In this document: positions 14,439-21,336 of the stretch, piece after piece | Position numbering within the stretch: position 1 is the stretch's first letter | Layout: every line of letters starts with the position of its first letter | Assembly (NCBI GenBank): GCA_038323575.1 | Contig: JBBQHB010000065.1 | Coordinates: forward strand, 1 to 30,222 | Direction: 5' to 3' | Origin: CAINVV01 sp038323575 | GTDB taxonomy: Bacteria > Bacteroidota > Bacteroidia > Bacteroidales > Prolixibacteraceae | Length of the DNA stretch: 30,222 bases | The notes under the pieces: generated by a model | Seen by the model: only the letters and a program-made list of their open reading frames with translations | Databases searched by the model: none | Told to the model about the DNA's origin: nothing | Position numbers and translations under genes: made by a program

Positions 14439-14897
14439 GTGTTTAAAAAAGAGACAGAATATGCCTTACGAGGGATGGTGTACATCCAGATACAGAACCT
14501 GAAAGAGAGAAGGCCCGGGGTTGCTGAGATAGCCCAGGAGATTGAGGCGCCATTTTTTTTTACGGCTAAAATTTTCCAACGCCTTGCCAAAAAGGGTTTT
14601 GTAAGATCATTGAAAGGAAAGGGAGGAGGATTTTTCCTTGATCCGGTCAAGAAAGATTTGCCATTGAAAGAGATTATCATCGCCATCGAAGGGGAGGAGC
14701 TTTTTATCGGATGCGGGTTTGGCTTAAAAAACTGCGATGAGAACAATCCCTGTCCGCTCCATCACCAATACGAACTGATCCGGAATGAAATCAACAATTT
14801 GGTTACAGGCGAGACCATACAGTCACTGGCGCAATCTTCACTCGCCAATAATATGGCGCTGGGCTTCTCGCGCGAGAACTCAGAGAAAAAAAAATGA
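14439..14897 (+). CDS. Rrf2-family iron-sulfur regulator, NsrR-like
   Basis: The 152-residue protein opens with MFKKETEYALRGMVYI, the standard start of Rrf2 proteins, and has a winged helix-turn-helix (about 8-75, with KIFQRLAKKGFVRSLKGKGGGF as recognition helix and wing). Three cysteines, C92, C99 and C105, in GCGFGLKNCDENNPC are spaced as cluster ligands in this family. Such proteins sense NO, redox state or iron-sulfur status by losing the cluster. The start codon is GTG at 14439, because no better in-frame start exists. The gene is divergent from norB across 138 bases with a shared palindrome, which makes NO-responsive control of norB the most likely role. IscR-type or other Rrf2 functions are less likely in this position. 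Confidence 0.88.
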   Translation: MFKKETEYALRGMVYIQIQNLKERRPGVAEIAQEIEAPFFFTAKIFQRLAKKGFVRSLKGKGGGFFLDPVKKDLPLKEIIIAIEGEELFIGCGFGLKNCDENNPCPLHHQYELIRNEINNLVTGETIQSLAQSSLANNMALGFSRENSEKKK

Positions 14898-14936
14898 AAT
14901 AAGAAGTGATGTTCTATCAGGATTCCTTTCCCCTTT

Positions 14937-15005
14937 ACCACAAATTTCACAAATTGACACAAATAAAACCCCTTCAACCACAGATTGCACAAATTGACAC
15001 AGATT
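14937..15005. repeat. ACCACAGATTGCACAAATT dispersed repeat, two units
   Basis: Two units start at 14937 and 14976. Both read ACCACA, then A/G, then ATT T/G CACAAATTGACACA. They are the same family and orientation as 6247-6306. They lie in the 261-base gap between the converging rrf2 and copA genes. Confidence 0.75.
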
Positions 15006-15065
15006 GTACCCAAAACGAATATCAGGCCTGCTGTATAGGAAGATAAGCGCTTAGCGCCTGAATAT

Positions 15066-15123
15066 TGATCAAAACGTAAGTACTTTAGTCACTTTAGTCA
15101 CTTTAGTTCACTTCAGGCACTTT
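15066..15123. repeat. CACTTTAGT-word dispersed repeat
   Basis: TGATCAAAAC is followed by GTAAGTACTTTAGT, CACTTTAGT, CACTTTAGTT and CACTTCAGGCACTTT. It is the inverted copy of 3451-3505, and the similarity continues past the words to the flanking TGATCA. Confidence 0.8.
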
Positions 15124-15141
15124 CCTCTTTGTAATTATCAC

Positions 15142-15161
15142 ATCATCGAATCATCGAATCA
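15142..15161. repeat. ATCATCGA-word repeat at the copA stop
   Basis: ATCATCGA is repeated in tandem and the last unit includes the copA stop codon (TCA, 15159-15161). Confidence 0.5.
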
Positions 15162-17390
15162 GGAAAGTTTCTTGCCTTTCAAACGTAAACTGTTGGTTAC
15201 CACTGAAACTGAACTCAATGCCATCGCTGCCCCGGCAATCATCGGGTTTAACATGAATCCCCAGAAAGGATACAGAATCCCTGCTGCGATAGGAATACCA
15301 ATTAAGTTGTAGATAAAGGCCCAGAAAAGATTCTGATGGATTGCGTTAACGGTAAGTTTTGACAAACGGATGGCCTTGAAGATTAGCTGGAGATCTGAGG
15401 AGATGATGGTCATTTTTGCCACATCCATGGCAATATCAGAACCCTTTCCCATGGCGATACTGATGTCTGCCTGTGCAAGTGCCTGGGAATCATTGATGCC
15501 ATCACCAACCATGGCTACGACTTTACCCTGTTGCTGTAGTAATCTGACGAAGTCGGCCTTGTCGGAAGGCATTACTTCTGCTTTGAAATTTTTCAATCCG
15601 ACCTTTGCAGCTACTGCTGCTGCAGTTTGGAAATTGTCGCCCGTAAGCATATATACTTCAATGCCCTGAAGCTGCAAATCTGCAATGGCTTTGGCTGAAC
15701 TATCCTTGATTTTGTCTGCAATTGCAAGGATAGCCGCCAGCTCAGTGCCAACTGCAAAACAGACTACGGTATTTGCTTCAGCTTCCCATTCACTGATGGT
15801 GATTTCGAAATTTTCAGGTATTTTGACAAGATAGTCGGCCATCAGTTTACTGTTTCCGACCAGGTATGTTATTCCACTGAAATCTGCTTTCACACCTTTC
15901 CCGGTAACGCTTTCGAAATGGTCGGGTGTTAATCTTTGTTCTGAAGTTATGTTTAGGGATTTGACGACCGCTTCGGCCAACGGATGCTCAGACAATGCCT
16001 CAATGGTAAAGAGCAGTTGTTTGATTTGTGGTTTTTCAGCTACAGGAATATTCCAGAGAACATTGGTTACAACAGGTTTGCCTTCAGTAATGGTGCCTGT
16101 CTTATCCAGAACGATGGCGTTTACTTTGTGCGCTATTTCAAGACTTTCGGCATCTTTGATCAGGATGCCGTTTTCTGCACCTTTCCCGATTCCGACCATG
16201 ACAGCCGTCGGAGTTGCCAGTCCCAGTGCACATGGACAGGCAATAACAAGTACTGAAACCATAGCCAGCAAAGCATGGGTAAGGGCATTTTCTCCCCCAA
16301 ATATCATCCATACTGCAAACGTCAGCAGCGCGATCCCCATCACCACAGGTACAAAAATTCCGGCTATTTTGTCGACCAGTTTTTGAACAGGTGGTTTGCT
16401 GCCCTGAGCCTCCTGAACCATCTTTATAATCTGTGCCAGGACTGTTGTACCTCCTACTTTTTGTGCAGTAAGGACAAAACTCCCTTTTTGGTTGAGGGTG
16501 CCGGCGAAAACTTTTGCTCCTTGTTCTTTTTCAACAGGCATTGACTCGCCGGTGATGGTGCTTTCATCCACAAAGGAGGAACCTGATAATACTTCGCCAT
16601 CCACCGGAATTTTATCTCCCGGTTTGACCACCAACTGATCGTCCTTTTTTACCTGTGAGATGTTTATTTCAATTTCTGTACCGTCAGCTTGAATGATTGT
16701 TACTGATTTTGGTTGAAGACCTATCAGTTTTTTAATGGCAGAGGAGGTATTTGATTTGGCCCTTTCTTCCAGTACTTTACCCAATAAAATAAAAGCAATA
16801 ACAACGGCCGAAGCTTCAAAATAAACTGGCGGATGGACCCCCCTGCTGTGCCAGATTTCCGGAAAAATAGTATTAAAACTGCTGAAAAGCCAGGAGATTC
16901 CCGTGCTTAATGCTACCAGGGTATCCATGTTGGCTGAACCGTGTTTTGCCTGGTTAAAGGCATTGATGAAAAAACTACGGCCAAACCAGCCGACAACCGG
17001 AGTGGCAAGTATAAACATAATCCAGTTGGCATAAGGAAGATCCATCAGAAACATTCCTATTACAACTACCGGAAGTGCCAGGAGTGATGCCCCGATCGTG
17101 TTGTTTACCAGTTTCTTAAAATGAGATTGTTTGATCTCCTCCTGGTTGCTTTCACCTTCAGATTCAATAATCAGGTCATATCCAATGGATTGGATAGCTG
17201 ATTTTAAATCTTCAGGATTTGTTTCTTTTCCGGTAAATTCTACGGTGGCAGATGCGTTGGCATAGTTGACAACAGCACTGACAACTCCCTTGTGTCCTTT
17301 CAGCTCTTTTTCAACATGAATGGCGCACGAAGCGCAACTTAAACCGGTAACGGGGAAATTCAATTTAACAGTTGATGCCATGACTTTCAA
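15159..17390 (-). CDS. copA: Cu(+)-exporting P1B-type ATPase
   Basis: CopA (743 residues) pumps copper(I) out of the cytoplasm using ATP. One N-terminal heavy-metal domain (about 8-75) binds metal through C19 and C22 in GLSCASCAI. The actuator domain has TGES (280-283), the intramembrane metal site is CPC (385-387) in ACPCALGLATP, phosphorylation is at D429 in DKTGTIT, the nucleotide domain has the SEHP motif (467-470), and the hinge is GDGIND (629-634). Y694-N695 in the seventh helix and M723/S727 in MALSSVSVVTNS in the eighth mark copper(I) specificity. Translation may begin at 17390 or at the ATG three codons later. It follows a 39-residue membrane protein gene and is the last gene of the minus-strand cluster. 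No copper-binding regulator or chaperone gene is visible next to it. Confidence 0.97.
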   Translation of the reverse strand: MKVMASTVKLNFPVTGLSCASCAIHVEKELKGHKGVVSAVVNYANASATVEFTGKETNPEDLKSAIQSIGYDLIIESEGESNQEEIKQSHFKKLVNNTIGASLLALPVVVIGMFLMDLPYANWIMFILATPVVGWFGRSFFINAFNQAKHGSANMDTLVALSTGISWLFSSFNTIFPEIWHSRGVHPPVYFEASAVVIAFILLGKVLEERAKSNTSSAIKKLIGLQPKSVTIIQADGTEIEINISQVKKDDQLVVKPGDKIPVDGEVLSGSSFVDESTITGESMPVEKEQGAKVFAGTLNQKGSFVLTAQKVGGTTVLAQIIKMVQEAQGSKPPVQKLVDKIAGIFVPVVMGIALLTFAVWMIFGGENALTHALLAMVSVLVIACPCALGLATPTAVMVGIGKGAENGILIKDAESLEIAHKVNAIVLDKTGTITEGKPVVTNVLWNIPVAEKPQIKQLLFTIEALSEHPLAEAVVKSLNITSEQRLTPDHFESVTGKGVKADFSGITYLVGNSKLMADYLVKIPENFEITISEWEAEANTVVCFAVGTELAAILAIADKIKDSSAKAIADLQLQGIEVYMLTGDNFQTAAAVAAKVGLKNFKAEVMPSDKADFVRLLQQQGKVVAMVGDGINDSQALAQADISIAMGKGSDIAMDVAKMTIISSDLQLIFKAIRLSKLTVNAIHQNLFWAFIYNLIGIPIAAGILYPFWGFMLNPMIAGAAMALSSVSVVTNSLRLKGKKLS

Positions 17391-17430
17391 TTTCCGAATA
17401 CTATTTCTACAACATTAATTCACTTTTGTT

Positions 17431-17550
17431 TCATTTTTTTCTCCTCAGCTTCAAATAGATACCAATTACAATTACAATTAGCGCAATTGCAGTAAGCCAG
17501 CCCCATCCCATTCCCGGGAGCCAGCCGGGTAATTCAATTGAATTTATCAT
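17431..17550 (-). CDS. 39-residue single-pass membrane protein next to copA
   Basis: A complete 39-codon frame with ATG at 17548-17550 and TGA at 17431-17433 lies between the AsmA-like gene (37 bases away) and copA (40 bases away). The N-terminal part is rich in Gly, Trp and Pro (ELPGWLPGMGWGWLTA). A clean hydrophobic helix (AIALIVIVIGIYL) follows, and the end is strongly positive (KLRRKK), predicting an N-out/C-in single span. I do not recognise a family. Its position suggests a small partner of CopA or of the cluster's envelope proteins, but that is inference. Confidence 0.65.
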   Translation of the reverse strand: MINSIELPGWLPGMGWGWLTAIALIVIVIGIYLKLRRKK

Positions 17551-17587
17551 AATATGTACAAGATTTTATTTTTGATTGTTCAATGTT

Positions 17588-19261
17588 TCACTGTTTTTTC
17601 TCATCGTTGGCCGGTTTAGTGAAAATTTTCTCAAGAAAACTCTTTGTTCTGGTCATTGTCTTTTCTGTATTAGTATTTTTTTCTATACTGGATTTAATAC
17701 CTGAAAGTGCAGATTTGAACCAATAACCGAAAATAAATTTTTCTGCATCTCTTTGATAATTAATCTTTCCCACTCTGATATTTTCACCCGGCAGCGGGTT
17801 GGAATCCAGTACTTTTTTATTGACAACAAATGACAAAAACTGTTCTTTCATGGCTGTGGTTTCATCTGTCTTTTTGTTTATAACTGCCAGTTTCAATCCG
17901 TGGTAGCGAAGGATCATCCTGCCCTTTGCTATGGTGTTGTCTGCAATAAAATTGAAGCTCATGGTATCAATTTTTCCTGAAGTTGCAGATATGAAAGCAC
18001 TTTTTTCCAGCATCGGGTTCAATTCTTTTGCTTCCAATCCTGAAAGTCGGCCTTCCATTGAAAATGCATCATTTTTATCGAATAATTTGGCTTCTAATAA
18101 TACAGATATCCTGCCTTTGCCCATAATCAAAGCATCGGCTTTTAATTCAAATGAAGCATTCTTTCTTTTGTATATAGTATCGTTTGTTATTTTGTATATC
18201 CTGGCAGAAAGTTCATTGAAACTGATAGTTCCGGGCTCATTGGCCTTTTCGGCATGTTCGACATAAGTAATATTTCCGTTTTTTACACAGAGAGAATCAA
18301 TGGAGAGGGCCCCGGTATAATCGTACATTAATTTCTGAAATGATGGCTTTTTCGTATGTTCAAATTCTTTTCGTTTATCACGGAAAACGCGTAAATCCAT
18401 TTTCCCGATTTCGATATAAGAGCTCACAATACTTTCTGATTTGACAAAAGCTTCAAACGGGAAATCATGTATATTAATACCTTTAAATGAGGCTTCAATA
18501 TAATCCTTCTGGTATTTATGCCTGACATTGAAACCGTATTCCGAGTAATTGGGCTGAATCAATAAGTCGTCTAAAGCTAGGGTCTTTGGCGCATCAGCAT
18601 AGCTAAAACCATTGGCTTTACTGGTGTACATGCTGTCAGCTGAAACGTATGAGACCTGGCCGGCGGAGAAATCAAACTTCTCTATTAAACTGGCAGTTAA
18701 AGTATCTTTTTCTTCTGCCCTGAAGTTGGTCAGTTTCAAATTACCTTCATTTACCGAAATCTTTCTGAAGGTTAAGGAATCTGACAGTGCCAGTTCAATT
18801 TTTTCAAAAAGCAGGGTGCCGATATGGATGTTGGAATTTAAAATCGTGGGTGCTTTTGTTTTCTTTGGAAATGGAACTTTCCCGGTTATACTAAAATCGG
18901 AAACGGATACTTCATCCATGACAAATTCCTTCTTGAAAAGCGCTTTTGCTAATCTGATCCTTTTTAATTTTATAAATGCCATTTCACCGCTTAAATCTGG
19001 TTTGTCCAGATACTGGTGTTTTGAAGAGATTGTTATCTTTTCAAGTTCTAAACCTGATGAAATCATCGAAAAATTAACCTTGCCAATTTCAATTTGGTAA
19101 TCCTTGAACTTTTCATTCAATTTTGCCTGTATTTTTCGCTTCATCCAAGGCTCAGCAATAACCGGTATTAGAAATAGGAACACCAATACAAGCAGACAAA
19201 TCGAGACTAAGATTTTTATTAATTTTTTACTTTTCAGCATGATATTTCGGATTGACTTCAT
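17588..19261 (-). CDS. AsmA/DUF748-like envelope protein
   Basis: The 557-residue product (counted from the ATG at 19261) begins with one transmembrane helix (about 14-36, IKILVSICLLVLVFLFLIPV). It continues with a long, repetitive, beta-rich periplasmic region in which motifs such as SLCVKNGNITYVEH and IHIGTLLFEKIEL recur. This is the pattern of AsmA, DUF748 and TamB-like proteins, which form lipid-carrying beta-taco bridges between the membranes. The assignment rests on architecture and local phrases, not on a catalytic motif. An alternative start is the ATG at 19240. The first codons overlap the end of a truncated polyketide synthase gene in another frame, so this gene's original leader may have been replaced. 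A TamB-like protein also occurs at the end of the window. Confidence 0.6.
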   Translation of the reverse strand: MKSIRNIMLKSKKLIKILVSICLLVLVFLFLIPVIAEPWMKRKIQAKLNEKFKDYQIEIGKVNFSMISSGLELEKITISSKHQYLDKPDLSGEMAFIKLKRIRLAKALFKKEFVMDEVSVSDFSITGKVPFPKKTKAPTILNSNIHIGTLLFEKIELALSDSLTFRKISVNEGNLKLTNFRAEEKDTLTASLIEKFDFSAGQVSYVSADSMYTSKANGFSYADAPKTLALDDLLIQPNYSEYGFNVRHKYQKDYIEASFKGINIHDFPFEAFVKSESIVSSYIEIGKMDLRVFRDKRKEFEHTKKPSFQKLMYDYTGALSIDSLCVKNGNITYVEHAEKANEPGTISFNELSARIYKITNDTIYKRKNASFELKADALIMGKGRISVLLEAKLFDKNDAFSMEGRLSGLEAKELNPMLEKSAFISATSGKIDTMSFNFIADNTIAKGRMILRYHGLKLAVINKKTDETTAMKEQFLSFVVNKKVLDSNPLPGENIRVGKINYQRDAEKFIFGYWFKSALSGIKSSIEKNTNTEKTMTRTKSFLEKIFTKPANDEKKQ

Positions 19262-19472
19262 TGTTCTTTTTTTGAAAGCTGTTGTGTAATGCATACGATT
19301 CTAATGGTTTGCAAAAATTTCTGAATTTAATCTCCGTATTATCAAAAACACTCATCAGTTTTTCTGCCTGAGGAAAATGAGGCAAAAAAAACTCTTTTGC
19401 ATGTTCTTTAACTTTTTGCTGATCAACTTTATATGGAAATTCTATTTTGGATACGGTTGCAATAAAAGGCAT
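19227..19472 (-). pseudogene. N-terminal remnant of a type III polyketide synthase
   Basis: The 81-codon frame begins MPFIATVSKIEFPYKVDQQK and continues with LMSVFDNTEIKFRNFCKPLE and SFQKKN. These phrases follow the first 70 residues of bacterial chalcone-synthase-like type III PKS enzymes in order (start strand, DN-x-I-x-x-R, P-x-E, F-x-x-K/R-N). The full enzyme is about 350-400 residues and its active-site Cys-His-Asn lie further on, so nothing catalytic remains. The reading frame runs for about ten unrelated codons into the start of the AsmA-like gene and stops. The start codon and A-rich leader are intact, so a short peptide could still be made. A deletion joining the PKS gene to the AsmA-like gene explains the structure. 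Confidence 0.6.
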
Positions 19473-19532
19473 AATTTTATCTTTTGTTTTTTTTATTATG
19501 AAGACATTACCCTGGTTAACAGAATATTATAG

Positions 19533-20204
19533 CTATAATTTTTCTTTTGTTATTGCATTCTTATCTACACCCAAATTGGTTAATTGTTTGACCATCGCCT
19601 CAATCATGGGTAGTGGACCGCATATGTAAAACTGCTGATCGAAGTCTGTAATATTTTCTTTCAGGAATTCTTCGCTGATTCTTCCGTTGTGATAACCGGC
19701 CAACTTTTCATCCGATAAAATATTGACGAATGCATTTCCAAGGATTTTTTTGAACTCTTTTTCAAGAATAATATCTGCTGAAGTTTTGTTGGCAAAAACA
19801 AGCACATTGTTTCCGATTTCATTTTTTTTATGGAGGTTCCTTAAAATAGAAATGAAAGGAGTAACTCCTGCTCCGCCTGCGATGAAAATACCTTCTTTTT
19901 TGTATGCAATGGCGCCGTAAACATCATGCAAAATCAGTTCATCTTCTTGCTTCAGCTTCAGCAATTCATTGGTCACACCTTTGCGGTCAGGGTACGTTTT
20001 AATGGTAAATTCCAGATAATCATCCTCTGGCAGACAGGAAAAGGTAAATGGTCTTTTTTCTTCGAGCCAGCCGGGTTTATTTATGGTAACCAAAGTCGCC
20101 TGCCCGGGATTAAACTTATAACCATCAGGTTTTTCCGTAACAATTTTTATCACATCGTGTGTGATTTTATCTATGGATTGGATCCTCACATATTCCTTTT
20201 TCAT
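19533..20204 (-). CDS. Flavin-dependent NAD(P)H reductase, FNR superfamily
   Basis: The 223-residue protein is a ferredoxin-reductase-like module without an iron-sulfur domain. The FAD-binding barrel (1 to about 100) has RPFTFSC (51-57), matching the RxYS/T flavin motif, and the nucleotide-binding domain (about 105-223) has GGAGVTPFISILR (110-122) and YICGPLPMIEAM (193-204). It should move electrons between NAD(P)H and a small acceptor such as flavodoxin, ferredoxin or a haem protein in the cytoplasm. The acceptor is not evident. It starts 5 bases after the DUF5661 gene, so the two are probably co-transcribed, in a cluster with superoxide dismutase and catalase. Confidence 0.85.
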   Translation of the reverse strand: MKKEYVRIQSIDKITHDVIKIVTEKPDGYKFNPGQATLVTINKPGWLEEKRPFTFSCLPEDDYLEFTIKTYPDRKGVTNELLKLKQEDELILHDVYGAIAYKKEGIFIAGGAGVTPFISILRNLHKKNEIGNNVLVFANKTSADIILEKEFKKILGNAFVNILSDEKLAGYHNGRISEEFLKENITDFDQQFYICGPLPMIEAMVKQLTNLGVDKNAITKEKL

Positions 20205-20209
20205 CTTTT

Positions 20210-20470
20210 CTATTTTTTCCAGAATTTTTTTGCTTCTTTCTCTAATTTTGCGAGTCTTGTATAGTAATCGGGGAACTCATTCAGATGAGCCCAAGCAATT
20301 TTACCGGTCTTTTCGCGGTCGTCATTTGTGACATTTGTTTCAGCGGAGATTTTACCATGTTCCAATTCGACGTTTAGTCCTAATGTAAATTCATCTGCAT
20401 TAACTTTATTCCAATCGATGCCGAGACCGTCACCGATTTCTTTTGCATCCTTCAAATTGAATTTTATCAT
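20210..20470 (-). CDS. DUF5661 small protein
   Basis: This 86-residue acidic protein contains the phrases GLGIDWNKV, GLNVELEHGK, TNVTNDDREKTGKIAWAHL and NEFPDYYTRL, which are the core of the DUF5661 family. Function is unknown. The conserved His, Glu and Asp residues could bind a metal, but that is only an inference. Its ATG overlaps the stop codon of an upstream frame as ATGA, and the flavin reductase follows after 5 bases, so it is part of the same transcript. Confidence 0.75.
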   Translation of the reverse strand: MIKFNLKDAKEIGDGLGIDWNKVNADEFTLGLNVELEHGKISAETNVTNDDREKTGKIAWAHLNEFPDYYTRLAKLEKEAKKFWKK

Positions 20471-20586
20471 TTCACTTCTATTTTAACAATCATTTTACCT
20501 GTATCCACTCCATTGGGGCATAATTGGGCAATTACATCCTGTAGGTATGCCTTTTGGTCTTGATGAGCGTACAATTTGTTGTGTGT
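20467..20586 (-). pseudogene. C-terminal fragment of an unidentified gene
   Basis: Between the sodB stop and DUF5661 a frame runs for 39 codons without an ATG at its beginning. It reads KLYAHQDQKAYLQDVIAQLC and then GKMIVKIEVK before its TGA. The composition looks like a real protein end, and the TGA overlaps the next ATG by 4 bases (ATGA), as in coupled genes. An in-frame stop lies just upstream (20587-20589) and sodB follows directly, so the 5' part is gone. A short gene starting at TTG (20572-20574) cannot be excluded. I do not recognise the family. Confidence 0.4.
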
Positions 20587-20594
20587 TTATGATT

Positions 20595-21170
20595 TCAAAA
20601 TCTATTTTCAACAACATTCCAATCTATCAGATCCCAGAAAGCATTTACATAATCTGGTCTTCTATTTTGATAGTCGAGATAATAGGCATGTTCCCAAACA
20701 TCGCAGGTAAGAATAGGTTTTAATCCTTTTCGAAGTGGATTTCCCGCATTGCTTTCCTGCATGATTTCAAACGTTCCTGCTGAGTTTTTAACTAACCAAA
20801 CCCACCCCGCACCAAACAAGGTTGCAGCAGCTTTTGTGAACGCATCTTTAAATTCTGCATATGAGCCAAAACTGCTTTTTATTGCAGCAGCGACTTGTTT
20901 GTGAGGTTCACTGGTATAGGCTTGTTTTAAACCTGAAAAGTAGAAAGTATGATTCCATACCTGGGCTGCATTATTGAAAATAGGACCGTCTGCTTCCTTA
21001 ATCATAGTCTCAAGGCTTGCATTTTCAAATTTTGTTCCCGGAATCAAATTGTTCAAATTTGTCACATACGCCTGATGATGTTTTCCATGGTGAAATTCAA
21101 GGGTTTTGGCAGAAATGTTTGGCTCGAGCGCATTCATTTCATAAGGTAATACTGGTAATTCAATTTTCAT
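20595..21170 (-). CDS. sodB: Superoxide dismutase, Fe type (Fe/Mn family)
   Basis: The 191-residue enzyme converts superoxide to hydrogen peroxide and oxygen. Metal ligands are H27 in LEFHHGKHH, H74 in VWNHTFYF, and D157 and H161 in CDVWEHAYYLDY. Q70 in NNAAQVWNH is the glutamine that marks the iron form; the manganese form has glycine there and a glutamine in the later GWGWL-N-Q region. Cambialistic use of both metals cannot be excluded. No signal peptide follows the start at 21170, so it is cytoplasmic. A longer in-frame start upstream would add a spurious hydrophobic stretch and is rejected. It lies in a cluster with catalase, which removes its product. Confidence 0.95.
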   Translation of the reverse strand: MKIELPVLPYEMNALEPNISAKTLEFHHGKHHQAYVTNLNNLIPGTKFENASLETMIKEADGPIFNNAAQVWNHTFYFSGLKQAYTSEPHKQVAAAIKSSFGSYAEFKDAFTKAAATLFGAGWVWLVKNSAGTFEIMQESNAGNPLRKGLKPILTCDVWEHAYYLDYQNRRPDYVNAFWDLIDWNVVENRF

Positions 21171-21198
21171 GTTGATAGTTTTTTGATGATTTCTTACT

Positions 21199-21318
21199 TT
21201 AACTGCATTTTCCGAGCAAAAAATAGAATACAACAAAAAGTATAATAGTACCAAGGCAACCACCACCTAATTTTGCTGCACCATATCCGGCTAGTATTGT
21301 TCTAAAAAAATTATTCAT
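21199..21318 (-). CDS. 39-residue small membrane protein with GGGC motif
   Basis: A 39-codon frame with ATG at 21316-21318 and TAA at 21199-21201 lies between katA (18 bases) and sodB (28 bases). It begins MNNFFRTILAGYGAAKLGGG, followed by CLGT and a hydrophobic helix (IILFVVFYFLLG), and ends KCS. Proteins with this AGxGAxKLGGGC pattern and one helix are common, short and uncharacterised in Bacteroidota, as far as I recall. It overlaps the rejected upstream extension of sodB in a different frame. Spacing suggests it is translated within the operon. Confidence 0.75.
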   Translation of the reverse strand: MNNFFRTILAGYGAAKLGGGCLGTIILFVVFYFLLGKCS

Positions 21319-21336
21319 AGGATTTTGATTTATTAT

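Noticed and set aside
14866..14879. Perfect 14-bp palindrome TTCTCGCGCGAGAA
   Set aside because: It lies within the last codons of the Rrf2 gene and is probably incidental. A terminator role is unlikely without a T-run.
14909..15046. Plus-strand 45-codon frame after the Rrf2 gene
   Set aside because: Most of it reads through the ACCACAGATT repeats, and the translation has no protein-like pattern.
15047..15060. TAAGCGCTTA palindrome between rrf2 and copA
   Set aside because: A 10-bp palindrome without a loop or T-run is not enough to call a terminator or site for these converging genes.
21171..21266. Longer N-terminus for superoxide dismutase with a hydrophobic stretch
   Set aside because: The extension overlaps the small GGGC protein in another frame. 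The standard SOD start MKIELPVLPYEMNALEP lies at 21170, so the apparent signal sequence is accidental.
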